Shown here: one piece after another, positions 52,608-61,178 of the stretch | Layout: every line of letters begins with the position of its first letter | Position numbering within the stretch: position 1 is the stretch's first letter | DNA from: Tranzscheliella williamsii | Taxonomy: Eukaryota > Basidiomycota > Ustilaginomycetes > Ustilaginales > Ustilaginaceae | Assembly: GCA_023212725.1 (NCBI GenBank) | Contig: JALBYF010000025.1 | Location: 178,094-242,093, forward strand | Length of the DNA: 64,000 bases | Direction: 5' to 3' | Notes under the pieces: generated by a model | What the model was told of the DNA's origin: nothing | Seen by the model: the letters and a program-made list of their open reading frames with translations, nothing else | Databases searched by the model: none | Program-made: the position numbers and the translations under genes

Positions 52608-53288
52608 TTACCATCTAGGGGTGAAGGTGCCCCAAGCGGGCGGCTGATATTGCGGGGGACCCGAGTAGGCGGGTTGGTGCGGCTGGGCTGGCCAGGGGCT
52701 AGGGTAGTGGTAACCCGGGGTTGCTGGCACTTGCGGAGAGTGCCAGTGCCCGTAGCTACCGGCGTTGGGGGGCGATACGTGCGGGCTGTAGCCGGGGGTC
52801 AGCCGTAGGTCAGCACCCGGCGTGGGAGGATATCCGTCCGACTGCACGTGGTACTCGGGCGACCGGGCAGGGCTGGAGGAGGCACTGCGCACGCTCTCGG
52901 GACTCGATGATCCGTCTCGCCACCTGTGCCCAGACTCGACGGAGCGGAGATGGCTAGAACTTTCCGGCGCCGGACTTGCTCGACGGTATTCTACCGGTGG
53001 ATAAGCCGAGTGCGGCGTGCCGCCGTAGTAATATCCGGGGCTAGTATAGTGGCCTGTGGAGCCGACGACCGACGTACCATGGTAGCCGCCCCAGCGGGGA
53101 GGGGATGGGGGCGATCTCGGGGGCGACAGGCTGAAAGCCCGTGCCGTATCGAATCCATTGGCGTCCTGCTCGAACTGTCTGAATATGGAGAGATCTTCTC
53201 CCCAAGGTGGTATAGGAACAGCCAGAGAAAGCGGCAGGGCTGCACACGCCACGAGCAGAACAACCGGCAGGGGCTTGTTGAGAAGCAT
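52608..53288 (-). CDS. Small secreted Pro/Ser/Tyr-rich protein (candidate effector)
   Basis: 226 residues from the ATG at 53288; the frame upstream has no other ATG. The first ~24 residues (MLLNKPLPVVLLVACAALPL, then SLAVP) form a clear signal peptide with a likely cleavage after Ala. The mature part is Pro-, Ser-, Tyr- and His-rich with repeated PGY/PPxY motifs (TSPGYYYGGTPHSAYPP, TPGYSPHVSPP, TPGYHYPSPWP) and no cysteines, so it is not a disulfide-stabilised effector. There is no transmembrane helix or GPI signal. A cell-wall/surface protein or a secreted effector are both possible; smut genomes are rich in such lineage-specific secreted proteins. A TATA box lies 230 bp upstream, and a repeat-rich, gene-poor stretch lies behind the promoter. 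Confidence 0.75.
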   Translation of the reverse strand: MLLNKPLPVVLLVACAALPLSLAVPIPPWGEDLSIFRQFEQDANGFDTARAFSLSPPRSPPSPPRWGGYHGTSVVGSTGHYTSPGYYYGGTPHSAYPPVEYRRASPAPESSSHLRSVESGHRWRDGSSSPESVRSASSSPARSPEYHVQSDGYPPTPGADLRLTPGYSPHVSPPNAGSYGHWHSPQVPATPGYHYPSPWPAQPHQPAYSGPPQYQPPAWGTFTPRW

Positions 53289-53516
53289 CGCTGCTAAATT
53301 ACGCAAAGAAAGGCTGCGAGATTGCGAAGAAAAAAAGGCGAGTCAGCACGGCAATTCCTCTTGTCCTGCCTTGCCCGCCGTGCTTGCCCAAAATCAGGCG
53401 GAGTGCGAGGATATAAGCCAAAGATCAAGGTGCCCTTACCCGTTCCTTGATACGCACAGCTTTTGCGGTCAGATGTTTCGATGGATTTTCAGATCCCGCC
53501 CTCGCGAAGACCGCCC

Positions 53517-53524
53517 TATATATA
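53517..53524 (-). promoter_or_regulatory. TATA box of the secreted-protein gene
   Basis: TATATATA lies 229 bp upstream of the start codon on the minus strand, next to GGGCGG. It is one of few strong TATA boxes in the window; TATA-containing promoters are typical of regulated, not housekeeping, genes. Confidence 0.45.
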
Positions 53525-53683
53525 CCTGATGTCAATCAAAACTATGTCGGCGCTGTGCCAGCCATGTTGATGAACGAGACGGAGCCATCGTGGTATCCTA
53601 TCTGTTGAGCGTGGTATCAGGGCTACAAAGGCTCGAACCATGGTTGCGAATTCACGTTACATAGATACGCACGGCGGACCGTA

Positions 53684-53721
53684 ACATGGAGTCCTTCCGT
53701 TCACATGGAGTCCTTCCGTTC
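53684..53721 (+). repeat. Perfect tandem duplication of a 19-bp unit
   Basis: The 19-bp unit ACATGGAGTCCTTCCGTTC is present twice, head to tail, with no mismatch (53684-53702 and 53703-53721). It could be a replication-slippage product or a trace of an insertion. Confidence 0.9.
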
Positions 53722-54029
53722 TCGGTGATCATGTAGAAAGTTGGAGTGGCCTCGAGGGCGTTGCGGGCCGGACGGTAATGTGGGCTGGAAGTTTTAGACG
53801 CCGGTCTTCTAATAGCCTAAGCGGCCTCACCCGGCTAGGAGCACATCGTGCATTCTGTGCGCGTTGCCTGGAACGAATCGACGATACGTGGCTACAACAG
53901 AAGTACCGCCGTCTTTGCAGCTCAACTTTCATGTACGGCGCCTCATGAAACCCGTTGCGAGCAATTTATGAGGTGGGGGGGGAAAGTTGGCGGCTGGTTG
54001 CCGAAAGTAAGATCCCGGAACGGACCAAT

Positions 54030-54230
54030 CACAACATAAAAAGCTCAGCTTCTGGTAAGTCAGCCAGATGTCAAAGCAGCAACACTGGTAAAAACTGCCT
54101 AGCAGAAGCTAGGCAGAAGACACGCAGATGCTAAGCAGGATCACAACAGCCGGTCTGGTAGGCCAAAATCAAGCAGTGTTGCTGCTTTAACCACTGGCTA
54201 ATTTACCAGAAGTCGCGCATTTATGTTGTG
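54030..54230. mobile_element. MITE-like element with ~58-bp imperfect terminal inverted repeats
   Basis: The left arm (54030-54087) and the reverse complement of the right arm (54230-54173) share, in order, the blocks CACAACATAAA, CTTCTGGTAA, AGCCAG and AAAGCAGCAACACTG, separated by short divergent spacers. The element is 201 bp and encodes nothing. Both ends are directly flanked by AAT (54027-54029 and 54231-54233), a candidate 3-bp target-site duplication such as PIF/Harbinger-type elements make. The interior holds a perfect 8-bp hairpin, TGCCTAGC-AGAA-GCTAGGCA (54096-54115). These features fit a miniature inverted-repeat transposable element; family assignment is tentative. Confidence 0.65.
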
Positions 54231-55121
54231 AATCACTTGTTTGGGGATCGCCATGACTGATGGCAACGCATACACGTTGTCATGACAACATCCTTTCCGG
54301 CCCATATGACATTCATGCATGACTATAGCCGGCATAGCCCTAACCCATCAAACCCAACTGTTCATACACCATCATCCACACCAGTCGTTTCGTTTGCCGG
54401 TGTACATATATACCAACGTGAGGGTAGAGCCATGGTCGTAAGAGCAAGCGATGTCCGTTTACTCCGACATCACTCACCATTCGTACTCACACTCGCTTCC
54501 ACACTAACACAGTGGCCGCGAGTATCAGCTATGAACTGGCGAATGGCATGTCGTGAGTGCGCTAGTGGTGCAATTGCCAGACAACGGCAGTGCTTGTCTG
54601 TGTATGGTGCCAACTTTTCATATGCAGGTGTTGCAGACGCATGCGTCGTGTGGCTGGAGCTACGGACGGGGGGGAGCATCAAGGAAGTCGCTTTTGGTGC
54701 AGCATGTTCCGGCTCGTCAGCCTTTCAGCCGTGTATAAGCGCAGCAAGTGTTAGATCCTGTAAAAATAATATATGTGCGAGATGCGTTGCAAAATCGGCT
54801 GTCAAACCCCTTTCGCAGATTGAATTCGCACTTTGGCAGGATTGATGTGGACTGTATATCATTTGACAGGCTGGACTCGATACAGAAAAATTCTGTTTGA
54901 AACGGAAATTTGAGAATTTGTGTTGAATCACAGATTGAGAAGGCCGGCCAAGAGCTGCTCATCCTGCCACCGCCCTCGTTCTTTGCTCGCCATCATACAC
55001 GTACAGCCCCGCATCGTGAGAAGACCGCATCCTACCACACCCACAGCTTCCTATCGCTTCCAGTGGGCCCCTTATCCCTTCAAGCTAGCCGGTATAGCTA
55101 CGTTCGTATCCACATTGCAAT

Positions 55122-56039
55122 ATGGTGTCCACACCTTCATCGAGCAGGGCCACCGCTGGCGCATCGAAACCGAAGGCATCCTCCGCTAAGGCTAGCCTGG
55201 TCGGCCGAGCGAAGGCATCTACGGACGCTGTAGAGGATGGCGAGCAAGGGACACTGAAACACAGCAAGCCATTCGGGATGGAAGAATCCGAGGACGACGA
55301 GGATGTAGACGTGGGAGACGAGACGTTCCATACGGCGACGGGCGAGACGGGAATGGAGGAGGACGACGAGCTGATGATTGGGGCATCTGCGTCTGTCGCT
55401 GCGCCGGCGGGTGCGGAGGTGGCTGCGTCGACGAGCGCGCCGCGGTTCGAGCCGTTGTCGAAGACGGCGGCGGCGTCGCTGACGGCGGTGGCCAAGGGGC
55501 AGCTGCGGAAGATTGCCATGCCGCCACATCGGCTGACGCCGCTGAAGAACGAATGGCACAAGGTATATACGCCGCTGGTGGAGATGGCGGGGCTGCAGGT
55601 GCGGATGAATGTGGGCAAGAAGTGTGTCGAGCTCAAGTCCTCCTCCTACACCACCGAGCAGGGGATGCTGCAGAAGGGCGCCGACTTTGTACGCGCGTTT
55701 GCCATGGGCTTTGACGCGGACGACGCGATCGCGCTGCTGCGCATGGACGACCTGTTTGTCGACACGTTCGAGATCAAGGACGTCAAGACACTCGCCGGAG
55801 ACAACCTCTCCCGTGCCATCGGCCGCATCGCAGGCAAGGACGGCCGCACCCGCTTCGCCATCGAAAACGCCTCCCGCACCCGCCTCGTCATCGCCGACAC
55901 CAAGATCCACATCCTCGGCAACTTTGCAAACATCAAGATCGCACGCGACGCCGTCGTCGCCCTCATCCGCGGCAGCCCCCCCGGCAAAGTCTACGCAAAC
56001 CTCAAGACCATCGGCGCCCGCCAACGCCAGCGCGCCTAG
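55122..56039 (+). CDS. PNO1: Pre-rRNA-processing KH protein PNO1 (DIM2)
   Basis: 305 residues, intronless, ATG at 55122. The N-terminal ~125 residues are Ala/Ser-rich and acidic. The conserved body starts RKIAMPPHRLTPLKNEWHKVY and continues GLQVRMNVGKKCVELK, TEQGMLQKGADFVRAF, then FEIKDVKTLAGDNLSRAIGRI, GKDGRTRFAIENAS and IHILGNFANIKIARDAVV, the double KH-like fold of PNO1. Pno1/Dim2 binds the 3' end of 18S rRNA in pre-40S particles, partners the endonuclease Nob1 and recruits the Dim1 methylase; it shuttles from nucleolus to cytoplasm. Length matches yeast Pno1 (274) plus an N-terminal extension. The gene shows the clearest codon switch in the window: mostly G-ending before about 55625 and almost entirely C-ending after 55800. 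Confidence 0.96.
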   Translation: MVSTPSSSRATAGASKPKASSAKASLVGRAKASTDAVEDGEQGTLKHSKPFGMEESEDDEDVDVGDETFHTATGETGMEEDDELMIGASASVAAPAGAEVAASTSAPRFEPLSKTAAASLTAVAKGQLRKIAMPPHRLTPLKNEWHKVYTPLVEMAGLQVRMNVGKKCVELKSSSYTTEQGMLQKGADFVRAFAMGFDADDAIALLRMDDLFVDTFEIKDVKTLAGDNLSRAIGRIAGKDGRTRFAIENASRTRLVIADTKIHILGNFANIKIARDAVVALIRGSPPGKVYANLKTIGARQRQRA

Positions 56040-56332
56040 CCCCCTTTCCTCCCTCCCCCCTGTACATCCGCCTCTCTCCGCACACGGCCTACATCGTGCA
56101 ATATACTGTTCTTTCATGGTCCACGGTGTCCCGTCCGGGCACGCCCTTTCACGGTCTGTCGCGAGTGATGAGGCCGCTACGACGGCATGGCACGCGAGGG
56201 GAAGCAGGACAGGGCTGGATGCGAGTGAGACCGATGAGTGGAATGCGTACATTACGATGGCTTGCGATGCGTCGGGGTGGAGAGGGAAGGGATGCATGCT
56301 GATGTGAAGCGCGGTATGCTGGGGGAGGGTGG

Positions 56333-58663
56333 TTAGAGGAGGCCGGCGGGGAGGCCCATGCGGCCGCCGCCGAGCTCCTCATTGCGGATGCGTGCGGTTT
56401 CGCGGGCGATCGAGTGGTAGGTGGTTGCCTTGCGCGCGCGGTCGTGTTCGCGGTGGTAGATGGTAGCGATGGCGTCTGCTACGGCGGTGGCGCCAGCGCC
56501 GGGGTCGCGGGGGGCGGGGGGCGGGGTGCAGATGCCTTTCTGGACGTCGTCGGGGGAGACGGCGAGGTAGACGGAGCGGCTGCTGGCAAGGAGCTGTTTC
56601 TTGGCGGCGCGCTTGCCGCTCGGGCTGACGACGCTGGAGCTGACGGCGACCGCGGCAGCGGCGCGGGGTGCGCGGCCGGCGTCCACCTCGGACGCGATGC
56701 GCACGACGCCGTTGACCTCGAGCATGTCAAAGACACCCAGCAGCTCGGAGCCCTCGAGCGCACTGAACAGCCCCCCGCCCTTCAGGATCGCGTGGTACGT
56801 CGACTCGACATCCGCGATCCGCTGCCCCCCTCCCGCCGCCGACGGCCGCCCAGCGCCATGCTGGCTCGTCCCGAGCACACACAGCCCGTGCTCCGCCCGC
56901 GCCTGCGCAATTAAGATCGAAAGGAGCACAAACTTGGGTTGCACCCCCAGCCCTCGGATCTTGGACAAATTCGGCGAGCCCAGCACCGACGTGAGCACCT
57001 TGAGAATTTGCCCTGGTCCCACCTTCGGAGCGGATTCTGGCGTAAAGTGCGAGAGCAGCTGCGAGCGTGTCGCCGCATTCGAGGCGGCCAAGCCGGTCTC
57101 CTGCTCCTCCGCAGAGATCTCTTGCGCTGTCTTGGTCAGCGCAGCAGGCTCAGCGGTCTGCGAAGCGACGTCCTTGGCTTCTTGCACAGCAAGCTCGGCC
57201 AACGCCTTTTTCCGCTGCTCGCCCTCGACCATCTCGACAGCGAGCCTAGCCGCGTCCAGCGCCTTTCGGAGATCGCCTGTGGCGCCGGCAATTCTCTTGG
57301 CTAGTAGCTCAACGGCCGTCGGCGTGAAGAGGTGAAGAGATGGCCCAGTCGCTTGTTCTGGCTCTGCATACGATCCGTCGACGTCATAGCGGGGCTGGAG
57401 ACTCGAGAGCCGATCTGTGATGACCGAGATGATCTCGCTCGCCTCAAAGGGGCGGAAATGAAGAAGGGCAGGAGAGGCGCCCTTGCTCGCCAGTAGAGGC
57501 ACAAAGCGTTCGGTAAGGTCGAGCGAATTGGCAATGCCGACGAGACTGCAGGTGGGGCCGCCGCATGCGCCTCCGCTCGGGCTGTTGCTCGCCCAGGAAA
57601 AGAGCTTGTAAAGGATGTTTTGATGGGCTCTGCTGTGTAGCAAATGGTCCATCTCGTCGAGGACGATCAGGATGCGCTGGTTGCCATCGCGGATCAGTGT
57701 CGAGAGCGCCTGTTCGGCGACCGAGTCCGGCTGCCCTTCAGCTGCGTTGGATCCAAGAGCCTGTAAAATCTTGGCGTACACGAGACGCGGGTTCGAAAGT
57801 GTCATGCAATTCACGAAAGCGATTCGTGGGCACGACTGCAACGTCGCCGGAAGGCCATTGAGCACGGAGCGGACAAGTGCGGTCTTGCCTGTTCCGGGCA
57901 AACCGCACACATACAGGCACGCCGAGTCGGCGTCGCCGTCAAGCTCGACATTTTGGGCAGATGCCTGCGCCGGCGCGGAGGGGAAGAGACCAAGGCGCTG
58001 TTGCAAAAAAAGCTCTATCGACAGACGCTCAGCGCACCGTCCGACGACCTTGACCTGCAGGTTGCCGCTTTGGGCTGAGGAGTTGGTGATGGTCAAGCCA
58101 GACTCGGTCTCGGCCGGGTCTACGCCCGCGGCGTAGCGTAAAAGAGCTCTAGCGTGTGCGTATACGCTTGAATAGCGTTCGCCCAATCGAGAGACCTTGG
58201 AGGCAGTCGAGGCGGGAGAGAGGGCCCGGTCCGAGGACGAGCAGGACGACGTCGGAGCTGAAGAGCTATCGGCGACGCTGACTGCGTCGAAGAGCGAGCT
58301 CTGGGATGATTCCTGCGACGAAGCAAAGAAGGCATCCATTTCCTCATCCTCCGCCAAAGATGCCGCGTATGTGTAGGGAGACGGTGACGAAGGGGTCGAG
58401 TCGACACTCGAGTGCTTTCTGTTGAGCCGAGAGGTTGGCCTCTGCAGGCGAAGTCGGGAAAAAGGAGTGCCAGGGACAGCCAGCTCGTTGTTGTGACCCT
58501 CAATGTCATCTCTTGAGCGTTTACGTCCGGAGGCTGAGAGCACAAAAGGCCTTGTTGGGGTAGAAGGCAAGGCTGATGGGGAGCTAGAAGAGAAGACGGC
58601 GTTGTCAGACTGGATGCGGGTCAAGCGCCTTGGTGTGCTGCGCGACGGTGTTATAGCTGTCAT
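56333..58663 (-). CDS. CDC6: Replication licensing factor CDC6 (Cdc18)
   Basis: 776 residues from the ATG at 58663 (upstream in-frame codons lack ATG). The N-terminus is a regulatory tail with CDK-type sites (TPSR, TPRRL with an adjacent RRL cyclin-docking motif, TPTRP) and a basic nuclear signal (GRKRSRDD). The AAA+ domain has Walker A GLPGTGKT (about 253-260), Walker B LIVLDEMDH (about 330-338), sensor 1 (GIANSLDL) and the sensor 2/ORC-family ERFVPLL region. A C-terminal winged helix follows (about 590 onward). Cdc6 binds ORC at origins and loads Mcm2-7 with Cdt1 in G1. It is larger than fission-yeast Cdc18 (577) because of the Ser-rich tail and an Ala/Gln-rich insert near 510-560. It faces PNO1 tail to tail, with 293 bp between stops. 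Confidence 0.9.
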   Translation of the reverse strand: MTAITPSRSTPRRLTRIQSDNAVFSSSSPSALPSTPTRPFVLSASGRKRSRDDIEGHNNELAVPGTPFSRLRLQRPTSRLNRKHSSVDSTPSSPSPYTYAASLAEDEEMDAFFASSQESSQSSLFDAVSVADSSSAPTSSCSSSDRALSPASTASKVSRLGERYSSVYAHARALLRYAAGVDPAETESGLTITNSSAQSGNLQVKVVGRCAERLSIELFLQQRLGLFPSAPAQASAQNVELDGDADSACLYVCGLPGTGKTALVRSVLNGLPATLQSCPRIAFVNCMTLSNPRLVYAKILQALGSNAAEGQPDSVAEQALSTLIRDGNQRILIVLDEMDHLLHSRAHQNILYKLFSWASNSPSGGACGGPTCSLVGIANSLDLTERFVPLLASKGASPALLHFRPFEASEIISVITDRLSSLQPRYDVDGSYAEPEQATGPSLHLFTPTAVELLAKRIAGATGDLRKALDAARLAVEMVEGEQRKKALAELAVQEAKDVASQTAEPAALTKTAQEISAEEQETGLAASNAATRSQLLSHFTPESAPKVGPGQILKVLTSVLGSPNLSKIRGLGVQPKFVLLSILIAQARAEHGLCVLGTSQHGAGRPSAAGGGQRIADVESTYHAILKGGGLFSALEGSELLGVFDMLEVNGVVRIASEVDAGRAPRAAAAVAVSSSVVSPSGKRAAKKQLLASSRSVYLAVSPDDVQKGICTPPPAPRDPGAGATAVADAIATIYHREHDRARKATTYHSIARETARIRNEELGGGRMGLPAGLL

Positions 58664-58861
58664 GGTGATGGTGCCACACAGATACGGATAGGATCGAGGT
58701 GTGTTGTTAGGTGAGGAGAGGGAGGGTTGCAAAGATGAGTGGTGTCAGTGTCAGTGGTCCAGTGGGCCATTCTCAACGCGTGTTGGGACCGCAGCATAAC
58801 GCGTAAATTGGCGCGTCGCGGGTCGCCTGCCTAGTGGAACTTCCAATTCCCAGTATGAGAA

Positions 58862-59809
58862 TCACAAATGCACACAATCTGCAAGAGATCGATCGGGCTG
58901 CACCTCTCCTGCAGCTGGTAAGCTCCTCGAGATCACCGTCCAGCGAAAAGGTACAGATCGGGAAGCGCGAGATTCGCCTTCTAAGAAGGATGTCACTGAT
59001 CCTCCCTGACAAAATCGTGGATACGATGTTGGTGGCGAATGACTGATCTCTGCGTGACATGAACCGTCGATCGGCCACCAACAACGTCTTGCCGGCCTCC
59101 CGCAGGAGAGGTAGCAGCTATTCTGGAATGAGATGAAAGTTGAGCGACAACGCAACATACCTGAGATAGTCGAGCAAGTCGAGCTGGTGGAGCTCCGGCT
59201 CAGGCGTCTGGCTGAGGGAGGCGAAGAGGTGGAGAATGTCTCTAACCGCTCCATGAGGCTGGTGCGCCGTGTCGGGCTGATGCGTCTTGCTAAATTTTCT
59301 TCCTGGGCGCTCCGGGCCTCCTGTTGTAAAACATCCATCGAAGCGCATCTGAATGGCGCGACGTTCTCTTTGTTGAAGTCATCTGGATGAAGGGAGGACT
59401 GGGAAGACGGGTAGCATCCGCCCAGCCGCGAAGCAATTTCATTGCTATCATTTTCGTCGTCGGAAGAGTCTCCAAATTCGGAGCTGCCCAGAAGGTGTCG
59501 ACGAGAACCATGCAGCCGCCTTGACGAGGAGCTACTACAGGCGCTGCTGCTGGTACCGCAGCTGCTCTTGGCCGAGCCCGAATTAACGGATCCAGTCTGC
59601 TTCGGCGTCTGGCCATTAGAAGAGCGACCGCTGGTCTGTAGGATGCATGGGGAGCTGACGTTTCGCTGTGCAAGAGGTCGACTGCTAACAAGCTTCGGGT
59701 GATTCTTCAGGGCCACGACATCCTCCTTGTCAGACTGTATCACAGAAAGAGGTCCATGCTGATGTTGCTGCGACCGCAGACGCGCTGACAAGGCTCGGGT
59801 CAGGGGCAT
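58862..59809 (-). CDS. Ser-rich KEN-box protein, hypothetical; 3' structure uncertain
   Basis: ATG at 59809. The first ~216 residues are Ser-rich, with a basic start (MPLTRALSARLRSQQ), an acidic patch (DSSDDENDSNE) and a KEN box in FNKENVAPF (residues 147-149), followed by the proline that KEN degrons usually have. RRISPTRRTSLMERL contains a CDK-type site. At 59160 there is a strong splice donor, GTATGT; beyond it three frames are open and I cannot tell which is used. Without splicing the frame runs to 58862 (315 residues). An intron ending CACGCAG at about 59050 would keep the frame and remove 111 nt; one ending AATAG at about 59118 would give a different short tail. The KEN box suggests turnover by APC/C-Cdh1. 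It lies in tandem with CDC6, 199 bp upstream. Confidence 0.5.
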   Translation of the reverse strand: MPLTRALSARLRSQQHQHGPLSVIQSDKEDVVALKNHPKLVSSRPLAQRNVSSPCILQTSGRSSNGQTPKQTGSVNSGSAKSSCGTSSSACSSSSSRRLHGSRRHLLGSSEFGDSSDDENDSNEIASRLGGCYPSSQSSLHPDDFNKENVAPFRCASMDVLQQEARSAQEENLARRISPTRRTSLMERLETFSTSSPPSARRLSRSSTSSTCSTISGMLRCRSTFISFQNSCYLSCGRPARRCWWPIDGSCHAEISHSPPTSYPRFCQGGSVTSFLEGESRASRSVPFRWTVISRSLPAAGEVQPDRSLADCVHL

Positions 59810-61178
59810 GATGTTCTGTAAGGTAACAACTTGGTACAGCTGGGAGCGGCTATTGATGAACTGCGACTTGCTTTTAATAGGAAAGCAACTCGACCGACCA
59901 GTGTAGGGCCTGGATGGTCCTGCGATGGTATTGTTACGACGAAATTGAGACTGGACGAATCGATTGTTCTTCCTTTGATTGCTCGAGAAGAAAGGGCAAG
60001 CACCCGGTTGGCGTCGCAGCAACCTTGTTTTAACGATGAAAGGGCCAAGAAAGGCGCGAAGAATAAAGGTCGAGAGAAGTCAGGACAGCAAAGGACAAGG
60101 TTGGGGAGCAGATCGCAGCGGTAGGTACGACAAAGGCAGTGAGGGCAGAAGCAGGGCAGGGAGAGCAGTTAGGTTCTATGGCTGACTCTACTGGGCTAGG
60201 CGACTGCTGAACTTAAGAAAATGCTCGAGCCTCTTTACGCCATGGATCGCATCGTGTGGCCAAGCGTGACTGCAGACTTGAGCATTGCCATCGCGAATGT
60301 GCACGGCACCGCACGGCACGACGCCCTCGACTGGCCTTTCGATCTGCTTGAATGCCTTGAGTTTGGCCACGGGCCCTTGCTTTTCGCGTAAAGTGACAAA
60401 TGCTTTCAGCAAGTCGTGTATCGTGCTCGACTTCTCACGCGTCAGCCGTGCGAAAGCTAGCTTCCATTATCGACAGCCTCAGCCACCGCTCTCCGCGCCG
60501 GTCAGGACCGTATCGTCCGGCAACGGACCCAACCTAGCCACCACTCCGATAGAGGACCAACACTATGGATGGATCTGCTAATGAGGTTAAGTGTCGATGA
60601 TTATTGATCTTGCCAAGGTGTCGGCCAATGGATGGGCCCTTGTGGATCTCTGGACCCTGATATATTCGGTCGGGCGAGAAGATCAATGTCTCAGCTGGGG
60701 CGAGGTGGTAAGACGGTCTAACATGCAGTCGTCCAGATGATCATCTGGTCGCCGATCGGGATTTCTTATCGGCCCGGGCACGGAAAAAGATGCACGCACG
60801 ACCTTACCCTCGTACTTCGCGCTTCCCATCGTCATCCGCTTCGCTCCGTCTGTACAGCGCAAGCAGAGCATCCAAACAGTGCTTATTTGCATCCCTATAC
60901 CTGAACAGCCAAACAAAGCTTCCGTAAGGACGCAGCAAACTTGAAAGCATCGGTCGAGCCATTGGTCTGCACCGGCTGTTTTCGTCTTGAATCACTCCTT
61001 CTGAGCGGGGTAGCGCGGGGCCGTACGGAGCCGAGTGCATTACACACGCTCCCAGAGTTTGGCTCCGGACGATCGCCCTTCGTCGCCTCGGCCACACGGC
61101 CATTTTTCCTTTGTTTCGACCGCGACGATCTCTCCGTCTCCAACGGACACCGGCGGCTGAGTGTGGTTCACTTGGGAG
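59810..61178. other. Divergent intergenic region between KEN-box gene and MDV1
   Basis: About 1.37 kb with both promoters. One GTCTAACATGC copy lies at 60716-60726, 453 bp before the MDV1 start codon. A sequence CTTACAG just upstream of the KEN-box gene ATG (minus strand) could be the acceptor of a 5'-UTR intron. No gene is recognised. Confidence 0.5.

Larger units (their letters stand above)
53289..55121. other. Gene-poor, relatively AT-rich region with repeats
   Basis: About 1.8 kb between the secreted-protein gene and PNO1. It contains a perfect 19-bp tandem duplication (53684-53721) and a 201-bp inverted-repeat element (54030-54230). Base composition from about 54000 to 54950 is visibly more AT-rich than the genes. 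An open frame of 187 codons at 54282-54845 has no recognisable features. Confidence 0.6.

Noticed and set aside
54282..54845. 187-codon plus-strand open frame in the AT-rich island
   Set aside because: It lacks recognisable features, has no codon bias like real genes here, and lies in repeat-bearing DNA.
55137..56297. 386-codon minus-strand open frame over PNO1
   Set aside because: PNO1 on the plus strand is unmistakable and the antisense frame only reflects GC-ending codons.
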